Shown: piece after piece, positions 1-7,183 of the stretch
Numbering within the stretch: the stretch's first letter is position 1
Layout: each line of letters opens with the position of its first letter
Source: Candidatus Omnitrophota bacterium
GTDB taxonomy: Bacteria; Omnitrophota; Gorgyraeia; 1-14-0-20-64-10; JACQQZ01
Assembly (NCBI GenBank): GCA_016206635.1
Contig: JACQRF010000092.1
Coordinates: forward strand, 1 to 7,184
Direction: 5' to 3'
DNA: 7,184 nucleotides
The notes under the pieces: generated by a model
What the model was told of the DNA's origin: nothing
Seen by the model: only the letters and a program-made list of their open reading frames with translations
Databases searched by the model: none
Program-made: the position numbers and the translations under genes

Positions 1-1
1 A

Positions 2-3000
2 ACTACCACTCAACGGTATGGCCCGGATGCGGTGTTCAACATTCCGGGGACGGACACGCCGGCGTGGTTGCTGCAGGCGCCGGAACCGACGCCGCAGAGC
101 AGCGTGTTCGTTCAAATTTCCGAGGTAGCTCCTACGAAGCCCACCGTGGCGGGCAGTCAGTTGATGCGGACGGAGGATTTGTTCGGGACGGTGACGACGA
201 CGGAAACGATCAATGTCGCGCCGTACGAGCGGTTGGCGACGGGGCGGTGGGTGTCACCCAGCCAGTTGACGGCGAGCTGGACGAGTCAAGTTGACGGGAC
301 ACACACCCGCAGCATCGCGCAGACGATCACTCACTACATCACCGAAGAGAACCGGCGTTGGGTCGTGCCGGTGGTGGGCGCGCAACGCGCGGAGGACCTG
401 TTCCTCGGCCGCCCGTACGAAGTCATCAGCCGGTTGGATTATCAGATGACGACCGGTTTCGACGGGACAGAGACCCGCTTGCTGACCCCCCAGATCACGA
501 TTCAGCGGTATGCGGCGGACGCCGCCTACGGTGGGAAGTGGTTGCTCCAGCGCCCTGAGACGGTGGGGCGCGCGCAGGTGGACAAGATCCCCTCGCAGGA
601 CCCGGCCCAGGCCCTCCACGACAGCGCCGTGATCACGGAAACCACCGATTACTTCAGCACGAAGACCATTAACCAGACGGTGACGCCCGAGTATACACGG
701 TTGGCCAGCGGCCGCTGGGCCCCGGTCAGCCAAACGACGTTCGCCGTTTCCTCGGGCCTCTCGGGCACCAGCCGGACGACGACCACCATCGAGACGCTCT
801 ATACGGCGGAGGGGCGGCCGAAGCGGCAGGATGAGTCTCGCACCACGGTCAGCGACGACCTGACCGGCACGCACTCGACGACGATCAGCGGCGAGCGGCG
901 GAATTACGGGATTGTGAATGATGATGGCGACGGCGTGCTGGAGCTGACGCGTGGCCGCCGCGGCAATCCGTTGACCTCCGAATACTGGGGTTTGTTCGGC
1001 TTCCCGGCGCCGTTGCTGGTCACCTTCACGAATCCTATCACCGGCCACACGGACACCCGCTCGGGCACCGTCACGACCTTCGAGACGTTGTTCGGTACCG
1101 TCGGCCTCACCACCCAGCGCAATGCCTGGTACGACGCCGATCTCTGGACGAAGCACCGCCTCGTCCGGCCGACGACGATCATCACGGTGACCGATACCCA
1201 GGCGGCCGACGGCACGACATCCCACCAGGTGTTGTTCGAGACCCGCACGTACTTCAAGGGCGGGGCGCAGCCGCCCGGCACGCTGAAAACGGCCGAGGCC
1301 CACGGGACCAGCGTCGAGGCCGGTCTCTTCGGCGTCGAGACGCGGACGGCGATCCGGCAGCGCTACACGATGGCGTTGCCGAACACGCCGCGCCTCGCAT
1401 GGGAAGAGCGCATCGCGACGACCACCCAGCTCGACGGCACCGTCCAGCGGACGACGACCACGGCAGATCTCGCCTACACCACGGCGGACGATCGGTTGGA
1501 GGATCTGACCCAGGTCGTGGCCACGGATCGCTTCCGATCCGGCGATCTGAAGACCCCAGCGCTGTACGAGCATCAGGACAAGCCCGGCATGGCCCGCGCC
1601 GGACTGCTCAAGAGCTACACGAGCACCGTGAACGGCCACACCGACGGCTTCGACGGCTCGGACACCGAGACGACGATCACCCAGACATACCGGATCCGCG
1701 GGTTCCAGCCGATTCTAACGCGCCAAGAGACCCACACCACCACGCGGACGGTGGACGGCACGACGATTGACCACCGCGAGACGTTGGCGTTCCAGTACAC
1801 GCGCAAAGGGATGTCGGTGGATGATCCGGAACTGGCGCCGCTGTGGGCGAACACGGACTATGTGATGCGCGACGCGAGCGGCCGGGCGACCGGATTCAAG
1901 CCGGAGTTCCGGCAGCAAGACGGTACCTTTAAGTGGGACAACCTGCTGTTGGCCGTCACGCAGGACGGCGCAGCCAAGACCCTCACGAACGGCATTGATG
2001 GCACCGTCACGAAGACGGACACGGCCACGACCTATCGCATTATCGGCGGCCGCCAGCAGGTGGACACCGTGCGAACCACGGCTGTCGCCAGCGACCTGGC
2101 CGGCACGGTGACGACAACCGTCAACCAGGTGCGTTACCTGTACACAGTGGCCGGCATGCGGCTGGACGATACGCTGGACGACTGGTATACCGGCAATCCG
2201 CTGACCAAGGGCATGGAGGGCCGCCGGCGGCTGGGCGACATCATGCGCGACAGCGGCTATCTGGACCGGAATGGCAACGTGCTGCCCCAATTCCGCGGCC
2301 GCGGTGCGGCGAATCAACGGGATCTGCAGCGGATCGGCGTCTCCGGCCTCGCCTTTGCCGTCGAAGAGCAGTTGCAGCCGACAGGCCCGGCGTTTGATTG
2401 GAACGGAGATGGCCGGTCCAATGAACCGCGCTACGGCGCCGTGATCCGCACCACCACGTTGCTCGGCGACGACATCATCGGCGCCACCCGATCGTTCCGG
2501 CATGGCTTCTCCATCGTGCGCGGGCTGGTGTTCGGCCAAGACAAGCCGACGCACGTCGAGACCCACACGCAGATCACGGGGCTGATTGATCTGCCGAGCC
2601 GTTCCCTGGTCACGGTGGATTTCCAATATGACTCCCGCGGGCGGATGACCCGACAAGAAGAACAGCGCGACCAGACGGCGGTCAGCGTGGACGGCACGGT
2701 GAGCCGGACGCTCAGCCGCGAGGAGCGCCGGTTCGGGATTGTCAATGACCGGCTCGGCCAGACGCCGGGCGCGCTCGAGGTGGCGCGCGGCGAGCGGTGG
2801 GGGCTGACCGCGGCGCCGCAAGGCTTGGCGGTCACCTATATTGACCCTCGCACGGGGAAGATGGTCACCACCACGCCGACGTCCGGGCAGACGATCACCG
2901 TCACGCTGACCACGACGCTCTTCGACACGGCGAGCGTCACGACCCAGACGATTAACGCAGGAGACTACGACCACGGGTTGCTGACGCAGTTCGGCCTGTA

Positions 3001-6000
3001 CCGCCCGACCCGGCTGACGACCGCGACCACCACCCACACCATCGAAGGATTCGTCTCGACGCAGACGATGACGGAGACCCGCCGGTACTCGCAGGGGCGG
3101 GAAGAGGTCAAGGACGTGGCGGGCACCGATCTGATCGTCTCCGGCCCATGGCCCGGCTACGCCGCGTTCCGCCCGCAGTTTGACCGTGATGGCAACGGCC
3201 GGCTCGATGCGCCGGGCCTGCTGCTCGGCGCCACCGCCAGCGGTGCCTTCTCGGAAGAGAGCTTGACCGCCAGCACCACCGGGCAGATTGCGCAGACGTT
3301 CCAGGTAATCTTCAACACCCCGCGGATCTCGAGCGAGGATCGCCATCTGAACAGCGAGGCGTTTGACGGGCAGATGACGACGACGCGCCTCCACTCGACG
3401 TACGGCTACACCACCGGTGACGAGCGAATCGGCTACCAAGGGCGCTACGTCAGCGCCACCGACCTGCCGCAGGTCGCGGAGGAGGACCGCGCCGCGATTT
3501 ACGCCGACCCCGATCGCCCCGGCTTCGCCCGCCGCGGCTTGCTGAAGACCTTCCAGCAGACGCAGACCACCACCATGCCGGAGAGCTGGACTGGGGATGT
3601 CACGACGAGCCACGTGACGCAGGAGTACCAGATCCGCCGGCTGCAGCCGGTGCTGAATCGCCAGACCACCGTGACCGACACCGAGACGTTCGATGGCACC
3701 CGCTCCCGTACCGAGGAGACCCTGCACTACGGCTATACCCGCCGCGGGCTGCGCGTCGACGATCCAGTATTCGACAAAACGGATTACCGCGAATGGCGGC
3801 AGCGGGATCTCGAGGCCGGCCGGCCCAGCCGGTTCTTCGACGGCGAGACATTCACATGGGACAACCTGCTGTTGGCCGTGACGCCGGAGACCGTGCGGGT
3901 GACCGCCGATTGGGACGACGACGGCCGGGTCGACGACGCCCATGAGGGCGCCGGGCAGGTGACGATTACCCAAACGCTCTTCGGGGATGTCACGCGCGGC
4001 CTGGCCCAGACGGAGTACCGGATCATCAACGGCCGCGCGGTGGTCGAGCGGGTGACCACCACCAACGAGACCCGCACGATCGGCGGCGAGGTCACGGTGT
4101 CGAAGATGGCCCTGCACTATGTCTATTCGCGCGCGGGAGACGATCGCGCGGACTACGCCCACACCAATTACGCCGACTACGGGCACCGCTTCTTCGATGC
4201 CCGTGGGAAGATGAGGGCGAGCGGGTTGCTGAAACGGGTTGAGGAAGAGGTGGCGACGCTCTCCGTTGATTGGAACCGGGATGGGGTCGTGGATGACACC
4301 CTCCACGGCGAGGGGCAGTTGAGTCTTACCCGAGGCCTCTTCGGCGAAGTGACCTCCGCCCAAACGCTGGCGCGGCGCGCCGATGGGGTGGCCTCCTCGC
4401 GCATCGTGATTGACGGGCGGGATCTGGTCGAGTCCACCTGGACGATTGTCCAGGGCCGCGGGGTGGAGGGCGGCGCCACGACGGCCGTGAATTTCCAGGC
4501 GATGGCGTTCAGCCGCGGCGAGGGGGCCGGGTACGGCGGGCGCGGCGACTCGGCCTCCGGCGCCCAGCCGATCCGCGTAGGGGAGCAGATCGTGTCGCTG
4601 CATGAGCTGCTGGCCGTGACTGATTATCTCGGGCCGGGCGGGTTGGTCAAGGCGCAGTTTATGGACAAGGACGGCCGCCTCCGCCGAGGGCTCCTGCTGG
4701 CGGTCCACTCGCAGAACGTGCCGATTCCCGAGGCCTTGCCTGGCGTCACGCCGGATATCCGCTCCGCCTTGGCAGGGCCCGATCGCCCTGCGGTCGCGAA
4801 TACCTCGATGACCCACTCCGCTTTCCAGGAATGGAGCTTCACACGGCCGATGACCGAAGCGGAGCTGCAGTCCGCCGGCCTGGCGGGGCCGCGCGTCCTG
4901 CTGATCGGCGGCCGCCCGCGCGAGCTGTTCAGCGGCAGCGTGACCACGACCACCGATGCGTTCGGCGGCGGCGGGACAACCAGCTCCCTGCAGCTCAACC
5001 GGTACACGACCGGCGCCGAACCAGCCTCGTCGGCCACGACTGACCTGGCCGGCCGGGCGCGGATCCAGGCGTTCTTGGCGGGCCGGGGAGTCTCGACGGC
5101 GGCGTTGCCGGCCGAGGTGGGCCGCCTGCCGGAGGAATTCTTCGAGCGCGACGGGAAGACGTTGCAGGCGCGCCTGATCAAGAACGGGACGCTCCGCCCC
5201 GGCTTGCTCATCGGCGCCGTGGCGTTCAGCAAGACCGCCTCGCAGAGCCCCAGCGGCCACAGCGAATCCACCAACGTCCAGTTCCTGACCGCCATCCACG
5301 GCGCCCCGCGCCCGATCGTGGTGTGGACCACCAGCGCCAGCTACGGCCTGTTGGGCGATCACTCCAGAGAGACGACCGCAACCCGCTTCAGCTACTCACA
5401 GGGCGGGGAGACGGCCGAGCAACTCGTCGAGGCCGGCGCGGCCGGATACCTCGATGGGTTGAGCACCGGCGCGCCGACGATCCGGCCGCAATTCCTCGGC
5501 CGCGACGGGAAGACCCTCCGCGCGGGGCTGTTGATGGGCGCGGCGATAGAGACGCCGCCGGGGTCGCTCACCCGCCTGCCGGGCGAGCCGGTGTTTGGCG
5601 CCACCTACGGCGAAGACGCCGTCGGATTCCACTACGTGGGGAAGATCGAGACCCGCACATTCTTCATTGATGCCCTGGGCCGCGCGCAGTCGTGGGTCTC
5701 GCAGGAGCGGCGGAAGTACTACGACCTGGCTGAGCCCCTGAGCCAGCCGTGGAAAGACACCACGATCGAGACGATCGCCGGCGACCCGCGCCGCACGACG
5801 GCGGACGGCCAGTGGATCTTGAAGGACGGCACCACGACGAGGCAGGACCTGCCCGAGCGCTCGCGATACCAGCTGTGGGACCCGATGAGCCCCACGGACC
5901 GGTCGAACGCGCTGGGGACTGCGCTGCGCGGCTACGCCGCCAACGGCCGCGCCGTGGATTCGTGGATCACCACGACCGACTGGGCCGTGTCCGACGTGTG

Positions 6001-7183
6001 GGACCGTGTGTCGCTCTGGGTGGATGGGTCGCTGCGCCCGACCCCCGCGGCCTTCGACGCGGTGCCGGCTCTCGATCGGGTGGGGGCCATTGACCAGGCG
6101 CTGGCCCGTCTCCCAGGCCTCCTCGCCGCGTTCGAGCCGACGCTCGCCGCACACCTGGCGGCGTTCGACCAAGCGCTGAAGGAGGCGGGGGTAGCCGAGC
6201 CCCAGCGCGCGCCGATGGTGGCCGCCCTCGGGGCCCGCGCCCGCGTCTACTTCAGCGGGTCGGCCGAGACGGTTCAGTCCTGGAACGCGCTGCAGGCGCT
6301 CGTCGCAGCGCTCCCGGCCCACCAGCAGGCCCTCGTCAAAGCCTTCGTGACCTCGTACGACACCACCATCCTGGGCGCCATCCACGCCGCCCTCAAGAGT
6401 CCGTACGCCACCGGCGAGCAGAACGTCGCCTATCTGGCGCAGCTCCGCGCCGAACGGGCCGCGGCGATGCAGACGCTCGACGGCGCCGTCGCCCACCAGA
6501 CCACGCAGCATTATCAAGTCGGGGCCTCGATTCCGCTCCAACCGGACGCGCTGGAGGCCTTGGCCACGCAACTGGCCGTGCCGAACCAGACGCCGGAGCA
6601 GCTGCAAAAACTCTTGGCCCCCTACGGTCTTAGCGCCGCGGATATCCCTGGGCTCCTCCAGGCCGTGGGACCTGATTCCCGGCTCTCGGAGCTGGAACAA
6701 CGGGCGAAGGCCATCATCAGCGATTTCGAGCAGGCGTGGTTGACTGTCCAGGGCCAGCCGGTGGTGTCCATTGCGGGTAGTCTGGCGAGGGCGAAGGGTC
6801 CCTCCCTGACGATGGCGGATTTGGTCTCGGCGCTGCAGCAGATTTGGGAGCTGGGGAGCTCCGGTCATGGGGCCGAAGCCATGGAGATCCTGGGACGCAC
6901 TCGCCAGAGAATCTTCGACCATTATGGCAGGAGCATCTTCAACGGCGAGTTCCGGGGCCCCGACCCCTTCTATATTGCGGGAGGACCGGCCAGCGCCGGC
7001 ACGATCTACGGAGCATTCTTGGGCTCTGTCAATAGGATGCCGGGCGGTGAGGCGGCGCGGCTGAAGACCGATCGGCAGCAGCGGTTGGCGGCGTGGCTGA
7101 ACCAGCATCGCGCGCGGCCCGATCCCTCGACGTGGTTCACGCCGGAGGGGTTGCCGGTCAGTACCCGCGTGGTCACCGACACC
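2..7183 (+). CDS. Internal fragment of a giant repeat-built protein, both ends outside the window
   Basis: Frame 2 is open through all 2,394 complete codons, with no start or stop in view. The protein is unrecognised. Residues 1-~1855 are Thr/Arg-rich and made of ~60-residue beta-type modules grouped in a super-repeat of ~610 residues. Residues ~1856-2014 are Trp-rich, ~2015-2288 look alpha-helical, and the rest is mixed. I found no cysteine codon. No hydrophobic membrane segment, signal peptide, nucleotide-binding loop or catalytic motif is visible, though either terminus could carry an export or anchoring signal. Coding character is supported by repeat homology preserved at protein level while DNA has diverged, with gaps in whole codons and no frameshift. 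Family knowledge: giant Cys-free repetitive bacterial proteins are commonly exported adhesins or surface structures. Inference: an extracytoplasmic structural or contact protein, possibly of the Omnitrophota giant-gene type. Confidence is high that it is coding and low on function. Confidence 0.95.
179..361 (+). repeat. Beta module 1 (61 residues)
   Basis: It starts LFGTVTTTETINV, has YERLATGRW in the position of the YRIxxGR strand, then VDGTHTRS and HYITEENRRW. It follows a Pro-rich linker (APEPTPQSS, ~77-103) that separates it from the sequence before. It pairs best with module 3: YERLATGRW against YTRLASGRW. Confidence 0.65.
398..535 (+). repeat. Beta module 2, shortened (about 46 residues)
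   Basis: LFLGRPYEVISRLDYQ is followed by FDGTETRLLT and IQRYAADAAYGG. The central TT-rich strand of the consensus is missing, so this is about 15 residues shorter than its neighbours. The assignment rests on the YEVI...DGTET...Y spacing. Confidence 0.5.
650..823 (+). repeat. Beta module 3 (58 residues)
   Basis: The module runs from YFSTKTINQTV through YTRLASGRW and LSGTSRTTTT to LYTAEGRPK. Its end plus the following linker into ERRNYGIVND (893) aligns with the end of module 8 leading into ERRFGIVND (2723). It therefore marks the tail of a super-repeat unit whose beginning lies upstream. Confidence 0.65.
917..934 (+). other. Acidic NDDGDG stretch
   Basis: It encodes NDDGDG immediately after RNYGIV and resembles a short calcium-binding DxDG loop. 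The equivalent place in copy B reads NDRLGQ and has lost the acidic residues. Binding is inferred, not shown. Confidence 0.35.
1088..1264 (+). repeat. Beta module 4 (59 residues), first in copy A
   Basis: The module opens LFGTVGLTTQ, continues with KHRLVRPTTIITVTDT and ADGTTSHQV, and ends in the aromatic strand FETRTYFKGG. It is the counterpart of module 9 at exactly 610 codons. The acidic-loop block that follows module 9 is missing here. Confidence 0.7.
1325..1507 (+). repeat. Beta module 5 (61 residues)
   Basis: LFGVETRTAIRQRYTM, NTPRLAWEER, QLDGTVQRTTTT and AYTTADDRLEDL follow the consensus closely. It pairs with module 10, which shares NTPR and the YTT.D.R ending. Confidence 0.75.
1649..1834 (+). 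repeat. Beta module 6 (62 residues), clearest example
   Basis: It contains FDGSDTETTITQTYRIRG, QPILTRQ, TVDGTTIDHRETL and YTRKGMSVDDP. Aligned without gaps to module 11 (also 62 residues), I count 30 identical positions. Threonine is extreme: 15 of the 46 residues from 1664 to 1801. The alternating Thr/hydrophobic pattern suggests exposed beta strands. Confidence 0.85.
1994..2176 (+). repeat. Beta module 7 (61 residues)
   Basis: IDGTVTKTDTATTYRIIGGR, VDTVRTTAV, LAGTVTTTV and YLYTVAGMRLDD fit the consensus. Its counterpart is module 12 (YRIINGR, YVYSRAGDD). The DWDDDG block preceding module 12 is absent before this one. Confidence 0.75.
2396..2425 (+). other. DWNGDGRSNE acidic loop
   Basis: The DxNxDG pattern resembles an EF-hand or dockerin-type calcium-binding loop, although the downstream Asp pair seen in the other copies is replaced by Asn-Glu. 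It sits about 20 residues before module 8. Confidence 0.5.
2459..2656 (+). repeat. Beta module 8 (66 residues) with YD-like ending
   Basis: It opens LLGDDIIGATRSFRHG behind a DWNGDG loop. It closes with VDFQYDSRGRMTRQ, which resembles the YD repeat signature (YDxxGRxT) of RHS and Tc-toxin C proteins. It is the last module of copy A, paired with module 13. Confidence 0.65.
2918..3118 (+). repeat. Beta module 9 (67 residues), first in copy B
   Basis: LFDTASVTTQTI, RPTRLTTATTT, TIEGFVSTQTM and RRYSQGREEV follow the consensus, with a longer first hairpin than usual. It is preceded by a Thr-rich strand pair (TVTLTTT). Confidence 0.65.
3182..3208 (+). other. DRDGNGRLD acidic loop joined to a GLL connector
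   Basis: The encoded D-R-D-G-N-G-R-L-D fits the DxDxNGxxD pattern of calcium-binding loops. It directly precedes APGLLLG, so loop and connector are fused here. The matching part of copy A is deleted. Confidence 0.5.
3260..3436 (+). repeat. Beta module 10 (59 residues)
   Basis: It contains STTGQIAQTFQVIF, NTPRISSEDR, AFDGQMTTTRL and YGYTTGDERIGY. NTPR and the YTTxDxR ending tie it to module 5. The LFG start is replaced by a plain Thr-rich strand. Confidence 0.65.
3587..3772 (+). repeat. Beta module 11 (62 residues)
   Basis: It contains WTGDVTTSHVTQEYQIRR, QPVLNRQ, TFDGTRSRTEETL and YGYTRRGLRVDDP. It is the same length as module 6, with 30 identical positions. The ending is followed by a charged linker and the WDNLLLAVT strand, as in copy A. 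Confidence 0.85.
3908..3937 (+). other. DWDDDGRVDD acidic loop
   Basis: This is a strong DxDxDGxxDD pattern. It lies 23 codons before the LFG of module 12, the same distance as between the loop at 4268 and module 13. Calcium binding is an inference from the residue pattern. Confidence 0.55.
3977..4156 (+). repeat. Beta module 12 (60 residues)
   Basis: It contains LFGDVTRGLAQTEYRIINGR, VVERVTTTNETR, GGEVTVSK and YVYSRAGDDRADY. Its LFG lies exactly 120 codons before that of module 13, and the acidic loops preceding the two are also 120 codons apart. This marks a loop-plus-module unit. Confidence 0.8.
4268..4297 (+). other. DWNRDGVVDD acidic loop
   Basis: It shares DW..DG.VDD with the loop exactly 120 codons upstream. 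The bases following encode GEGQLSLTRG, which matches GAGQVTITQT after the upstream loop, confirming a repeated unit. Confidence 0.55.
4337..4519 (+). repeat. Beta module 13 (61 residues), last of copy B
   Basis: It contains LFGEVTSAQTLARR, IVIDGRDLVESTWT, VEGGATTAVNFQ and an FSRGE ending. It pairs with module 8 of copy A; here the YD-like tail has become FSRG. Confidence 0.65.
4925..5023 (+). repeat. Degenerate beta module 14 (second half)
   Basis: LFSGSVTTTTDAFGGGGTTS followed by LQLNRYTTGAEP resembles the second half of the module, with a Gly run in place of the DGT turn. The preceding sequence (SMTHSAFQEWSFTR, from ~4805) may be its first half. Confidence 0.45.
5255..5425 (+). repeat. Degenerate beta module 15 (57 residues)
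   Basis: It contains GHSESTNVQFLTAIHGAPRP, IVVWTTSASYGLLGDH, SRETTATRFSYSQGGE. The strand order and the Y-S-x-G-G ending fit, but LFG and DGT are lost. It lies between two GLL connectors. Confidence 0.5.
5567..6043 (+). other. Trp-rich transition segment of the giant protein
   Basis: This is where the Thr-rich modules fade. It holds eight tryptophans between 5690 and 6020. An internal pair is visible: IDALGRAQSWVSQ (from 5666) and YAANGRAVDSWIT (from 5933), with their GR residues 89 codons apart. IDALGR resembles the YDALGR core of YD/RHS repeats. It could be a cap closing the beta-repeat array, which is inference from position. Confidence 0.5.
6044..6865 (+). other. Ala/Leu/Gln-rich, probably helical region
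   Basis: Composition changes sharply from Thr/Arg to Ala/Leu/Gln. Stretches such as DQALARLPGLLAAFEPTL, LQALVAALPAHQQALVKAF and LAQLRAERAAAMQTLDGAV have the spacing of amphipathic helices. Proline-bearing breaks separate them, including a helix-start pattern at TPEQLQKLLAPYGLSA. No known domain is recognised. It may be a spacer, rod or docking domain between repeat arrays; only the helical character is read from the sequence. Confidence 0.55.

Larger units (their letters stand above)
893..2722 (+). repeat. Super-repeat copy A (610 residues)
   Basis: This copy begins at ERRNYGIVND (893) and runs to just before the matching ERRFGIVND (2723), an offset of 1,830 nt or 610 codons. Order within the copy: an acidic NDDGDG stretch, module at 1088, module at 1325, a GLLKSY connector at 1601, module at 1649, the WDNLLLAVT strand at 1934, module at 1994, a GYLDRNG..PQF connector at ~2260-2300, DWNGDG loop at 2396, and module at 2459. 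Copy B has the same order. Compared with B, A lacks two short blocks that carry acidic loops (near 1265-1320 and near 1961-1993). Homology is clear at protein level but the DNA is mostly diverged, so the duplication is old. Confidence 0.85.
2723..4525 (+). repeat. Super-repeat copy B (about 600 residues)
   Basis: This copy is collinear with copy A. Anchor pairs (A/B) are ERR-YGIVND/ERR-FGIVND (893/2723), the LF strand (1091/2921), NTPR (1382/3314), GLLK (1601/3536), YRIR/YQIR (1688/3626), WDNLLLAVT (1934/3857), YRII (2033/4016), DWN.DG (2396/4268), and the closing RG (2636-2641/4514-4519). The offset rises from 610 to 661 codons, then falls to ~624, which shows whole-codon insertions and deletions between copies. 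B retains acidic loops DRDGNGRLD (3182) and DWDDDGRVDD (3908) that A has lost. The end is approximate because the sequence after ~4525 is only loosely related to the start of another copy. Confidence 0.8.
4526..5566 (+). repeat. Diverged third repeat stretch
   Basis: This stretch continues the repeat logic in degraded form. LHELLAVT (4598-4621) matches the WDNLLLAVT strand of copies A and B. DKDGRLRRGLLLAV (4664-4705), ERDGKTL followed by LRPGLLIGAV (5144-5221), and GRDGKTLRAGLLMGAA (5498-5545) are three copies of the connector. The last two are 117 codons apart, measured at the F before each DG. Between them lie short helix-like spacers (for example AGRARIQAFLAGRG near 5051-5092) and two beta modules. 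I cannot align it end to end with A or B, so it may be a differently shuffled set of the same parts. Confidence 0.6.

Noticed and set aside
64..294. Short + strand frame of 76 codons starting ATG-like at 64, and other small + strand frames (358-558, 1399-1770, 5323-5670, 5749-6093)
   Set aside because: They are out of frame with the giant ORF, have Arg/Asp/His-rich composition typical of shifted reading, and no ribosome binding site or conserved pattern supports them.
781..870. Runs of ACG/ACC triplets as a possible microsatellite or CRISPR-like repeat
   Set aside because: The triplets are threonine codons of the Thr-rich strands. There are no regular spacers or identical DNA repeats of CRISPR length.
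3182..3208. Dockerin domain of a cellulosome
   Set aside because: The acidic loops occur singly and not as the paired 22-residue repeats of dockerins, and no glycoside hydrolase is present.
1715..5362. Antisense open frame of 1,215 codons, with others at 254-1639 and 5396-7108
   Set aside because: All three are in the register exactly opposite the + strand codons and are bounded by its rare TCA/CTA codons. The predicted peptides are Arg/Gly/His-rich without recognisable motifs, whereas the + strand shows collinear repeat homology at protein level.
2..7183. Intergenic promoters, terminators or RNA genes
   Set aside because: The coding frame never closes, and I saw no inverted repeat with a T-run or any tRNA/rRNA-like stretch that would override the coding reading.
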